Below, in pieces: positions 35,205-43,473 of a DNA stretch of 64,000 bases. A model generated the notes under the pieces. The model did not search any database. It had not been told where the DNA came from and saw nothing but the letters and a program-made list of their open reading frames with translations. The stretch is taken from positions 1-64,000 of the forward strand of contig JAQVIX010000003.1 of NCBI GenBank assembly GCA_028695495.1, in the 5' to 3' direction. This DNA comes from Candidatus Cloacimonadota bacterium (GTDB lineage: Bacteria; Cloacimonadota; Cloacimonadia; Cloacimonadales; Cloacimonadaceae). Both the position numbers and the translations under genes were made by a program. Each line of letters starts with the position of its first letter. Within the stretch, counting starts at the first letter, position 1.

Positions 35205-35621
35205 TTATTCACCAAATAGCTTTACCAATACCCTTTTGCGGCGCATACCGTCGTATTCACCATAAAAGATCTGTTCCCATGGTCCCAAATCCAGCTGCCC
35301 TGCGGTAATCGCCACCACCACCTCTCTGCCCATGATCTGGCGCTTGAGGTGCGCATCTGCATTATCTTCATAACCGTTGTGCCGGTATTGGGAGTGCGGC
35401 TTTTCCGGCGCCAGCTTTTCCAGCCATACCTCAAAATCCTGATGCAAACCGCGCTCATCGTCATTGATAAACACGCTGGCGGTAATGTGCATGGCGTTTA
35501 CCAAACACAAGCCTTCCTGTATGCCAGATTCTGTGATAAGTGCCTGAACTTCAGGGGTGATATTGATATATTCCCGCCGCCGCTGGGTTTGGAACCAAAG
35601 TTCTTTTCTATAGTGTTTCAT
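35205..35621 (-). CDS. YjbQ/UPF0047 family protein (secondary thiamine-phosphate synthase-like)
   Basis: 138 residues, full length for the UPF0047/YjbQ family. The motif block is clear: [20 protein letters not shown], then [18 protein letters not shown], then [13 protein letters not shown]. The histidines near 46, 80 and 91 probably bind metal at the trimer's active site. Some family members have weak thiamine-phosphate synthase activity; the physiological role is not settled. It is last in a tight minus-strand run after the HAD gene, with a 5-bp gap. Confidence 0.92.
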   Translation of the reverse strand: MKHYRKELWFQTQRRREYINITPEVQALITESGIQEGLCLVNAMHITASVFINDDERGLHQDFEVWLEKLAPEKPHSQYRHNGYEDNADAHLKRQIMGREVVVAITAGQLDLGPWEQIFYGEYDGMRRKRVLVKLFGE

Positions 35622-35626
35622 GGCGC

Positions 35627-36328
35627 TTAGATGAGGGGAAGCTCTTCGATAAAGCGAGAAAGCTCCAGCGGTGTATCGAAGATCATATCCGCACCAGCTT
35701 TCTGCAAGGCTTCTTTGCAGCCATATCCCCAGGCGGCACCAATGGCGATCATGCCGGCGTTCTTTGCTGTTTCAATATCCACGGGCATGTCTCCTACAAA
35801 GGCGATGTCGGTGGGGTCTTCTTTCAGGCGTTTTGCCAGCTCCAGCGCCAGAGTGGGGTCGGGCTTGGCGGGCTTTTCCGGAACCTGTCCGCTATAGATA
35901 CCAAAGGGGTTCTTGGTATGGCTTATCATCGCCCCCCTAAAGAAATGGCGAATCATCTTTTTGGTGAAGTAGTGCGGTTTATTGGAAAGAATTGCCAGCT
36001 TGATCTTGTGCGATACCGAAAGCTGGATGGTGTGTAATATTCCCTGAAAGGGTCTGGTGCTTAGATACCACTCTGCATCGTAAGCATCCCAATACTTTTG
36101 GCTTAGCTCGTTGATGGCATTTTTGTTGCGGTCTTTGGTGGGCAGGGCGCGGCGGGTAAGCTCCCTTTGCCCGCTGCCGATATACTTGTGATAGGCGGCT
36201 TCAGAGTGTTTAGGATATCCAAGGGCGCTTAAGGCTTGGTTCATGGCGCTGGCAATATCCCTGATACTATCCAGCAAAGTGCCATCCAAATCAAAAATAA
36301 TCGCCTTTAAACGGATGCTACTTTTCAT
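35627..36328 (-). CDS. HAD-superfamily phosphatase, phosphoglycolate phosphatase-like
   Basis: A 233-residue HAD hydrolase. Motif I is [10 protein letters not shown] (catalytic Asp pair), motif [11 protein letters not shown], a Lys in KPAKPDP (motif III), and motif [19 protein letters not shown] helical cap sits between motifs I and II, as in Gph/PGP and beta-phosphoglucomutase types. Phosphoglycolate phosphatase is the closest general match; the substrate cannot be fixed from sequence. AGGAAAAG precedes the ATG. It lies between mscS-like and yjbQ-like genes with short gaps. Confidence 0.88.
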   Translation of the reverse strand: MKSSIRLKAIIFDLDGTLLDSIRDIASAMNQALSALGYPKHSEAAYHKYIGSGQRELTRRALPTKDRNKNAINELSQKYWDAYDAEWYLSTRPFQGILHTIQLSVSHKIKLAILSNKPHYFTKKMIRHFFRGAMISHTKNPFGIYSGQVPEKPAKPDPTLALELAKRLKEDPTDIAFVGDMPVDIETAKNAGMIAIGAAWGYGCKEALQKAGADMIFDTPLELSRFIEELPLI

Positions 36329-36340
36329 GTTTCTTTTCCT

Positions 36341-37168
36341 CTATATTTCATTATTTGCTTGCGGTGTTTGATTCAGGGAGATAATCGGCGTGGCAAAAGC
36401 GATGCCTTCGGTGGCAAAGCGTTTTTTGAGCGCAATTATCATCTGGGTTTGCATGTTTATTACGTTGCTGGTGCCGGTCCAGATACCATAAAGGATATCA
36501 ATCCCGTTTTCTTTGATACCATCCAAGAGTACCAATGGAGCGGGCGTGCCAAGCGCTTCGGGTAGCCGCACCGCTTCATCTTTCAGAACTGCTATCAGCT
36601 TCTCCAAATCCGTATCCAGCGCCACTCTCAGGCGTATTTGTGCGCGGCGGATATCGTATTTGGTGAGGTTGATTACTTCGGTTTTGATCATATTCTCATT
36701 TGGCAATCGCACAAAGCGGTTATCAAAGGTCTTGAGCTTGATTGAAAGCAGATCTACCGAGATTACGGTGCCCACAGTTTCTTCTACCTGTACGGTATCG
36801 CCTACCTGAAAAGGCTTTTCGGATATCAGGAAGATGCCGCTAATGATATTGGATACGCTGGTTTGCGAGGCAAAGCCGATAGCGATTCCCAATACGCCGG
36901 CTGCACCCAAAAGCGCCGAAATCTTAAAGCCAAACTCATTGAGAATCATAGCAATCAGTATCAATGATAAGGCATAAGACACAAAGCGATTGAGCAACAT
37001 TTCTGCTTGAGCGGAAAGTTTGCCATCGATTACGCGCTTAAATAGCCTGCGTAGCAGCCGTAAGACAGGAATCCCCAAGCCAAGCATTAAAAGCACACGC
37101 ACCAACAGGCTCAGGCGATCCATAGAAACATAGCTTACAAAAAGATTTGTAATAGACTTAACAAACAT
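36341..37168 (-). CDS. small-conductance mechanosensitive channel (MscS family)
   Basis: 275 residues from the ATG at 37168; a TTG six codons upstream is an alternative. Membrane helices lie near residues 20-40 and 60-85, and the pore helix is GAAGVLGIAIGFASQTSVSNIISGIF (given in part: GIAIGFASQTSVSNII). The beta domain follows with FQVGDTVQVEETVGTV and RLPNENMIKTEVINLT. It protects the cell against hypo-osmotic shock by opening under membrane tension. The gap to the following HAD gene is 12 bp, so the two are probably co-transcribed. Confidence 0.93.
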   Translation of the reverse strand: MFVKSITNLFVSYVSMDRLSLLVRVLLMLGLGIPVLRLLRRLFKRVIDGKLSAQAEMLLNRFVSYALSLILIAMILNEFGFKISALLGAAGVLGIAIGFASQTSVSNIISGIFLISEKPFQVGDTVQVEETVGTVISVDLLSIKLKTFDNRFVRLPNENMIKTEVINLTKYDIRRAQIRLRVALDTDLEKLIAVLKDEAVRLPEALGTPAPLVLLDGIKENGIDILYGIWTGTSNVINMQTQMIIALKKRFATEGIAFATPIISLNQTPQANNEI

Positions 37169-37411
37169 AAATATAATCCTTATCAAAGGTCTGAGATAGG
37201 TTTCAGTTTAAATAAAGCTTAATATTTTGTCTATAGTTATTTTTGGATTATCCGCGCTATTTTGTTAAAACTGTGGATAGATTTCCACAAACCCCTTGAT
37301 TGAGAAGCCCGAAAATCTCCGTTTAGCCTGTATTGATGCTACTTTGGAGTGTACTCTCCTAATTGTGAAAAAAAACAACAAAAAGCAGGAGTTTTTGCAA
37401 AAACAAAAAAA

Positions 37412-37435
37412 AGCGCTGCCCCAAAGGACAGCGCT
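37412..37435 (-). terminator. rho-independent terminator of lemA
   Basis: AGCGCTGtCC/GGcCAGCGCT-type stem with a short TTTGG loop, followed on the minus strand by eight T residues (37411-37404). It lies 20 bp past the lemA stop. Confidence 0.88.
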
Positions 37436-37453
37436 AAACGCTAAGAATTAGTG

Positions 37454-38053
37454 TTAATTGAATTCCACTTTAGGTGCTTTTTGCGCTTCGGCTTCGGCAG
37501 TGAAGAATTGGAAGCTCTTGGCACCAATCATATTGGCAATGATGTTATTGGGGAATATCACGATCATTTGGTTATACTCCTTGGCAGCCTCGTTGTAGCG
37601 CATTCTTTCAGTGCGGATGCGGTTTTCGATGCCTTCAAGCTGAGATTGGAAGCTGAGGAAGTTTTGGTTTGCCTTTAGTTCCGGATAGCTTTCCATTACT
37701 ACCATCAGGCGGCTCAGCGCATTGGACAAGCCTGCCTGGCTTTCCTGGAAACGGGCAAATGCCTGAGGGTCGCTCAGCGCCTCCGGGGGGAGATTGATCT
37801 GTCCACCCATGGCAGAACGCGCTTCGGTTACGGCGGTAAAGGTTTCCCGTTCAAAGTTTGCCGCACCTTGAACTATGCTATTCAGGTTCGGCACGAGGTT
37901 ATAACGACTTTGATACACGTTTTCCACTTGCGCCCAAGCGGATTCCACTTCCAATTTCTCTTTTTGAATGCTATTGTATCTGCCGATGAACCATCCCGCG
38001 AAAAGGAAGATCACCAGAAGAACTGCCAGTAGTATTATTAATCCCTTTTTCAT
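37454..38053 (-). CDS. lemA: LemA family protein
   Basis: 199 residues. An N-terminal membrane anchor (LIILLAVLLVIFLFAGWFI) is followed by the LemA helical-bundle signature: ESAWAQVENVYQSRYNLVPN, then VVMESYPELKANQNF, then RIRTERMRYNEAAKEYN. The family is widespread and its role in the envelope is poorly defined. It is often next to a TPM-domain or M48 protease gene, but here it stands alone with its own terminator. No second gene follows. Confidence 0.93.
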   Translation of the reverse strand: MKKGLIILLAVLLVIFLFAGWFIGRYNSIQKEKLEVESAWAQVENVYQSRYNLVPNLNSIVQGAANFERETFTAVTEARSAMGGQINLPPEALSDPQAFARFQESQAGLSNALSRLMVVMESYPELKANQNFLSFQSQLEGIENRIRTERMRYNEAAKEYNQMIVIFPNNIIANMIGAKSFQFFTAEAEAQKAPKVEFN

Positions 38054-38195
38054 TGCTAATCCTTCTTGATTACATTTTAGCGAACACTAATGCTGCAAGC
38101 GCTTTCTTGTCCAGATTTATTTTTAATAAAGCCAGATAAGCTACGGATAAATAAACTTATGTCGTTTTACTGATTGTATTGGATGGCAAAAAAAA

Positions 38196-38219
38196 GGGGC
38201 TGCCACGATGGGCAACCCC
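38196..38219 (-). terminator. rho-independent terminator of the S1 gene
   Basis: GGGGtTGCCC pairs with GGCAGCCCC, followed on the minus strand by a run of eight T residues. It lies about 25 bp downstream of the rpsA-like stop. Confidence 0.88.
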
Positions 38220-38241
38220 AGATATTTAGTTTATGATTGTA

Positions 38242-40695
38242 TTAGTTTTCGGGTATGGGATTCTCTGCCTCGGCGGGAGCTGCTTCCACAACTGGAGTCT
38301 CTTCTGCTGCCGGAGTCTCTTCTGCTACCGGAGCTTCCTCAACTGCGGGGATGGCCTCGAGCACAGGAGTTTCTTCCGCTACCGGAACTTCTTCAGATGC
38401 AGGGGTTTCATCCACTACCGGAGTTTCCTCCACTACGGGGATGTCTTCAAGCACGGGAGCTTCTTCCACTATCGGCATTTCTTCTGGAATAGCTTCTGCC
38501 AGGGCAGCCGCTTCAGCTTCCGCTGCTGCTTTTGCTGCCTGTGCTTCCGCCAATCTCTTTTCCTCGGCTTTCTGTCTTTCTTTCTGAGCCTTTTCCGCTT
38601 TTTCGGCTTTCTTCTTTTGGGCTTTGGCTATCTTATCGCGCATATACTGCTCGTGGATAGCGATGTATTCTTCCTGCAATTTGGGGTCGCGGGAGAAGAA
38701 GAAGGCTTTTACGGAGAGGATGAGTCTGCGGTTATCCATATCCAGTTCGATTACTTTCAGGGGCAGCTCTTCGCCTACGTGGAAGGCATCTTCACTATGC
38801 TCCAGCTTCGGCAAAGCGAGATGGCTAATGGGGATAAAGCCTTCTACCACGTCGTTGCCCATGGGGATATCTACCAATACGCCTTTGGGTATCAGTTTGG
38901 AGATTTTGCCAATAACTTCAGTATTCACCGGCAATTCTTCATTTAGGGTAGCCCAGGGGTCTGGCACCAATTGCTTTACGCCCAACGCGATTCTATGCAA
39001 ATTGCGGTCGATGGAAAGGATGATGCTTTCTACTTCCTGCCCTTTGCGAAATACCTCGCGCGGGTGGTAGATACGCTTTGTCCAGCTTATATCCGAAATA
39101 TGCACCAAGCCATCGATACCGTCTTCTATCTCTACAAAAGCGCCAAAAGCGGTGAGGCTCTTTACCTTGCGGGTAAGCACGGTGCCCAGGGGATAGCGTT
39201 CTTCGATGGTAATCCAGGGATTCGGCTCCATCTGCTTCATCCCCAGGGAGATGCGCTTGTTTTCCTTATCCAGCTCCATCACGATGGCGTTTATATTATC
39301 ATTGGTCTTTAGTATCTTGCGGGCATCGGTAATCTTCTTGGTCCAGCTCATTTCGCTGATGTGCACCAGCCCTTCCACGCCCGGTTCTATTTCCACAAAG
39401 GCGCCAAAGGATTTAACGCTTACCACCTTGCCGGCTACGCGGGTGCCTTCGGGGTATTTGATTTCTATATTATCCCAGGGTTCGGGCACAAGCTGCTTTA
39501 GCCCCAGGGAGATTTTGGTAGTTTCGGGGTCAAACTTGATTACTTTTACTTTTACTTTGTCCCCAATGGCGAGCATTTCGGAGGGGTGGTTGATCTTGCC
39601 CCAAGACATATCGGTAAGGTGTAAGAGACCGTCTATACCGCCCAGATCGATAAAGGCGCCATATTGGGTGATGTTTTTCACTTCACCATCCAGTTCGGAA
39701 CCTTCTTCCATCTTTGCCAAAAGCTCTTCACGCTTTGCCTGCGCTTCTTCTTCCAATACGGCACGGCGAGAAAGAATGATATTCTTATTCTCTTCTTCCA
39801 GGTTCACCACTTTGAATTGCATTTCTTTGCCGATGAATTGATCGAGATTGGGGATGGGTTTTAGGGACATCTGGCTGCCCGGCAAAAAGGCTTCGATGCC
39901 AAATACATCCACTATCATGCCGCCTTTTACGCGTCTGCGGATGATTCCGGGCACGTTGCTGCCATTTTCGTGGGCGGCGCGGATGCGCTGGATATTTTCC
40001 TGATAATCCGCTTTCTTTTTGGAAAGCTGCAAACGTCCGTCGCCGCTTTCCATCTTGGCGATATAAACGCGGATTACACTATTCTTTTCGGGGGGACCGT
40101 CATAAGCGAATTCCGAGATGGGAATCACGCCTTCGCTCTTGAAGCCGATATCCACACGCACATCCTTATCCGAGATGTCCACGATGGTGCCTTCGATGAT
40201 TTCGCCTTGCTTAAAGTTTGAAAAGGATTCTTCATACATACTTAGCATGGCTTCCATTTCGCTTTCTTCGGGGCTTAGCTCGGGCTTGGCTTCTGCCGGC
40301 TCTTCCGCTGGAGTATCCGGTTCGGATTCAAGGGGCGCTTCGGCAGGGGTCTCGATGGTGGGGGGTTCTTCCTGAAGGCTCTCTTGCGGCTCTTCTGCGC
40401 TTGCTTCGGGCTGCTCTTCGGCTTCCAGTTCAATCGGCTCTTTTACCGGCATTTCGGGAGCTGCTTCAGGCTGTTCTTCGACCACCAGCTCAATCGGTTC
40501 TTCTTCCGGTATTTCAGGAGCTACTTCAGGCTGCTCTTCTGCCGGAGCTTCAGGGCTTGGTTCAGGGTTTTCTTGTTCAATTACCGGCTCGTTAAAAGTG
40601 AGCTCTGTTTCTGTCTCCGTAGATTTCGACGCTGTGTCTTCTCCTTCCAGATTTACGGTAGGATCGACCGGGTTTTGTTGATCATGATTTAACAT
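38242..40695 (-). CDS. rpsA: 30S ribosomal protein S1 with long acidic N- and C-terminal tails
   Basis: 817 residues. Six S1 (OB-fold) domains lie between about 162 and 665: [91 protein letters not shown] and [16 protein letters not shown]. Standard S1 is about 400-560 residues. The first 160 residues are a Glu/Pro-rich tract with near-repeats of EEQPE and EEEPIEL. The last 150 are a Lys/Glu/Ala helix followed by EETPV-type repeats. S1 binds mRNA and unfolds it for 30S initiation. AAGGAGG precedes the ATG, which overlaps the cmk-ispH stop by seven bases, so the two are coupled. Confidence 0.93.
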   Translation of the reverse strand: MLNHDQQNPVDPTVNLEGEDTASKSTETETELTFNEPVIEQENPEPSPEAPAEEQPEVAPEIPEEEPIELVVEEQPEAAPEMPVKEPIELEAEEQPEASAEEPQESLQEEPPTIETPAEAPLESEPDTPAEEPAEAKPELSPEESEMEAMLSMYEESFSNFKQGEIIEGTIVDISDKDVRVDIGFKSEGVIPISEFAYDGPPEKNSVIRVYIAKMESGDGRLQLSKKKADYQENIQRIRAAHENGSNVPGIIRRRVKGGMIVDVFGIEAFLPGSQMSLKPIPNLDQFIGKEMQFKVVNLEEENKNIILSRRAVLEEEAQAKREELLAKMEEGSELDGEVKNITQYGAFIDLGGIDGLLHLTDMSWGKINHPSEMLAIGDKVKVKVIKFDPETTKISLGLKQLVPEPWDNIEIKYPEGTRVAGKVVSVKSFGAFVEIEPGVEGLVHISEMSWTKKITDARKILKTNDNINAIVMELDKENKRISLGMKQMEPNPWITIEERYPLGTVLTRKVKSLTAFGAFVEIEDGIDGLVHISDISWTKRIYHPREVFRKGQEVESIILSIDRNLHRIALGVKQLVPDPWATLNEELPVNTEVIGKISKLIPKGVLVDIPMGNDVVEGFIPISHLALPKLEHSEDAFHVGEELPLKVIELDMDNRRLILSVKAFFFSRDPKLQEEYIAIHEQYMRDKIAKAQKKKAEKAEKAQKERQKAEEKRLAEAQAAKAAAEAEAAALAEAIPEEMPIVEEAPVLEDIPVVEETPVVDETPASEEVPVAEETPVLEAIPAVEEAPVAEETPAAEETPVVEAAPAEAENPIPEN

Positions 40696-42251
40696 GATTC
40701 CTCCTTAAACAAGGGAATATCATCCAATTTGCTGGCAAACCGGGTACTCCCATTTATTTTTAATATTTTATTATAAACTGCGATGATGCGGTTCTCTGGA
40801 GTGCTGGCACCTGCGGCAATGCCGATGCGCCATTTATTCTTAAAAAGGCTTTCCTCAAGCTCATCTTCGGTTTCGATATGCAGGCATTCGCAATATTTCC
40901 GGCAGAGATTGGCGAGCATCTTGGTATTGGAACTGTTTTTGCCGCCTACGATTATCATCAAATCACTTTCCTGCGCCAAAGCTTCACTGGCGTTTTGCCG
41001 CTGCCTGGTAGCCAGGCAGATGCTATTGTATATTTTCAGGTCATTACAAAGCGGTAACAGCATATTTACCAAAGCTTCCAGATTCTCCAGCTTCTGCGTG
41101 GTTTGGCTTATTACGCAGTATTTCTTACCCAAGAGAGCGGGAAGCTCCTGCCCAGGCTCATATAGGGTGGTATTCTCATCCCCATAGCTTTTGATACCAA
41201 TTACTTCCGGATGCCGGGGATCGCCCAATATGATAACGGGATAGCCTTCTTCATTTGCTTTTTGGATAAGCTCGTGCGTGCGTTTTACATAAGGGCAGGT
41301 AGCGTCGATAATCGTATTATTGCCAGCACTTAGCTGCTCAAGCTGCTCTTTGCTGATGCCATGCGAACGGATTACCACGATTGCCTCTTGCAAAGCTGCT
41401 GTATCCTTTGCCGCTATTACACCTTTATTTGCCATCTCTTCCACCACTTGCGGATTATGGATCAATTCACCCAAAGTGTAAATCTTACCATATTCCTTTG
41501 CGGCATCCAAGGCAAGCTGCAATGCGCGGCGCACTCCAAAACAAAAGCCGGAATATGGCGCCAGGCGGATGCTCTTTTGCCCCTCAATGCGCTGTGTATA
41601 ATGGCGATAAAGCTCTTCTGCAAGAGCGTCAATACCATAATCTGCGGTATCGATGATAATGGCATCCTCTGCCGCCACCAAAGGCGCCAGAGCGCGGGAA
41701 CTATCCTGCAAATCGCGCTGCTTCATCTCGGAGATTACTTCATCATAAATAGCTGATTGCCCCTTTGAGAGCAATTCCTGATAACGCCGCTGGGCACGCA
41801 ATTCCACCGGTGCTTCCAGGAAAAACTTAAGTTCGGCATCGGGAAATACCACTGTGCCAATATCCCGCCCATCCAGGATTACTCCGCCTTCTTTGCCCAT
41901 CCGGCGCTGCAATTCCACCATCCTTTCACGCACTATTTTCAGCCGCGAGATGCTGGAAGCCAGCATGGAGATTTCCGGTTTACGGATTTCGGCAGATACA
42001 TCTTCACACGCCAAAAAGATTTGGTTTTCGGAGGCTGTAAAGGAGATTTCAAGCTGAATATCCTTCATTAACTCTACCAATGCCCCCTCATCGTCCATGG
42101 AGATGCCAGTCCGTTTAGCAGCCAATGCGCAAGCGCGATACATCGCCCCGGTATCTAGGTAAACATATCCCAGCTTTTGCGCCAAAAGCTTCGCCGCAGT
42201 GCTCTTTCCAGAGGCGGCAGGACCATCAATCGCTATTATTAACTTATTCAT
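40689..42251 (-). CDS. cytidylate kinase / 4-hydroxy-3-methylbut-2-enyl diphosphate reductase fusion
   Basis: 520 residues encoding two enzymes. Residues 1-215 are cytidylate kinase (Cmk: [13 protein letters not shown]-loop, [25 protein letters not shown]), which phosphorylates CMP and dCMP. Residues 227-520 are IspH, the last step of the MEP isoprenoid pathway, with the three Fe-S cysteines at 237 (GFCFGVRRA), 319 (DATCPYVKR) and 412 ([10 protein letters not shown]), and His297 in RSHGIS. The ATG at 42251 is chosen over a GTG nine codons earlier because [10 protein letters not shown] is the standard Cmk start. The order cmk, ispH, rpsA is known from other bacteria; here the first two are fused. 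Confidence 0.95.
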   Translation of the reverse strand: MNKLIIAIDGPAASGKSTAAKLLAQKLGYVYLDTGAMYRACALAAKRTGISMDDEGALVELMKDIQLEISFTASENQIFLACEDVSAEIRKPEISMLASSISRLKIVRERMVELQRRMGKEGGVILDGRDIGTVVFPDAELKFFLEAPVELRAQRRYQELLSKGQSAIYDEVISEMKQRDLQDSSRALAPLVAAEDAIIIDTADYGIDALAEELYRHYTQRIEGQKSIRLAPYSGFCFGVRRALQLALDAAKEYGKIYTLGELIHNPQVVEEMANKGVIAAKDTAALQEAIVVIRSHGISKEQLEQLSAGNNTIIDATCPYVKRTHELIQKANEEGYPVIILGDPRHPEVIGIKSYGDENTTLYEPGQELPALLGKKYCVISQTTQKLENLEALVNMLLPLCNDLKIYNSICLATRQRQNASEALAQESDLMIIVGGKNSSNTKMLANLCRKYCECLHIETEDELEESLFKNKWRIGIAAGASTPENRIIAVYNKILKINGSTRFASKLDDIPLFKEESC

Positions 42252-42469
42252 ATTTATATAATCATCTCCATAATACACTTTTTTTTAGCCTTGTAATGGA
42301 GTCAACTACTTTTTTCGCAAACTGCAAATAATAATCTGATATTTGCGCTTTTATAGTCTCTTAGGCCTTATTTTGGCGATACTTGTGAACTTCGTATTTT
42401 TATCCTGTTTTACCCTCTCTACTCCGCCCTTTGCTCCCAACTCTCTGCTCTTAGCCCTTAGCCCTCCGC

Positions 42470-43120
42470 CTATTTATACAGTCTGTCCTCAATCTGCAAA
42501 GTTTTCACATACATTACCTCGCAGGCACCATTGCCCTTGTCCTCTCTGCTCATACTCGATTGCCAGGTGCCGGTAGCTCTGCCCTTTTTCGTGCCCGTTA
42601 CGTTTACCAAATAGCCTTCCAAACGCACCGTATTTCCCTTGCGCGCATATCTCAGTGCCCGGCGGATATTTTGGTTGGCGGGTATCAGATGCGTATTTGC
42701 CAGATGGCGCTGAATATATTCCACATCGATGGGCGCACCAAACTTGTATTTGAAAAGCAGAAAGCGCACCACCTGGTTAAACTTCAAATGCTCCAATTGA
42801 TTTGGCACTTCCCCCCAGATAAGCCCATAATCCCAGGGAGAAAGCCGGTGCATATAGCCGCGGTGATAGCTCCTTTTGCTCACCAAATACGCCGATATGC
42901 TATATTCCGCCTGTGGCTGTAAAGTATATTCTTCCTTGCCAAATTGCATCCTGATTTCCTCATAAGGTGGCTGCGAAAGCTGCATAGGGTCTTCGGCAAA
43001 ATCCGGACGCTCTGCTACAAGGGTATATTCCGGTGCCAGAAGCTCCTGCAACATAAACCACACGCCAAATACCAAGAGTAATCCGGCAATCCCCAGAATG
43101 ATGATATTCTTCTTATTCAT
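42470..43120 (-). CDS. uncharacterised membrane-anchored protein
   Basis: A 216-residue protein with one N-terminal membrane segment (IIILGIAGLLLVFGVWFML) and the rest probably outside the cytoplasm. A conserved-looking block, YHRGYMHRLSPWDYGLIWGE, is followed by a segment rich in Lys, Tyr and Phe. The last 60 residues (VRLEGYLVNVTG, SSMSREDKGNGACEVMYV) are beta-rich, and the VRLEGYLV stretch has an OB-fold-like pattern. I do not recognise the family. The gene stands apart from its neighbours, and its ribosome binding site is weak. Confidence 0.65.
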   Translation of the reverse strand: MNKKNIIILGIAGLLLVFGVWFMLQELLAPEYTLVAERPDFAEDPMQLSQPPYEEIRMQFGKEEYTLQPQAEYSISAYLVSKRSYHRGYMHRLSPWDYGLIWGEVPNQLEHLKFNQVVRFLLFKYKFGAPIDVEYIQRHLANTHLIPANQNIRRALRYARKGNTVRLEGYLVNVTGTKKGRATGTWQSSMSREDKGNGACEVMYVKTLQIEDRLYK

Positions 43121-43257
43121 CGCAGGGCAGTCCTTTGTGCAGCGCTGTTCTTTTATTTCCTATCTTCATTTTCCAATCCTTGATATGATGTGATTCAGCA
43201 ATCTGAAGCAGGCAATAATGTCAAGCAAAACCGCCGCTTTTACCCTCATGTATGGCA

Positions 43258-43377
43258 CGTGGCTTAGGCACGCCACGCCTCACGCAGATACTACAAACGG
43301 ATATTCGGAAACATCCATTTAGTATCCAAAACTACTATAGTGGACAAGGTGTAGACAAAATGGGATTTATTTTTGGG
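43258..43377. repeat. dispersed repeat, copy 2 (pair with 14906-15027)
   Basis: The hairpin CGTGGC/GCCACG, then AAACGGAT, CTATAGTGGACAAGG and GACAAAATGGGATTTATTTTT, run in the same order and orientation as 14906-15027. It lies just past the 3' end of the type I operon. Confidence 0.7.
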
Positions 43378-43473
43378 TTAACATTAAAAACGAACAGCAA
43401 TAATCTTAATTTGCAGATAGATAATCGTGCTCAAAAAAAGCAGATTTAAAAAATATGTAAGAATGGAATTGTA

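Noticed and set aside
38233-38946. Plus-strand Phe/Leu-rich frame opposite the S1 C-terminal tail
   Set aside because: It is the antisense reading of Glu/Pro/Ala codon repeats. The S1 frame has intact domains and a terminator.
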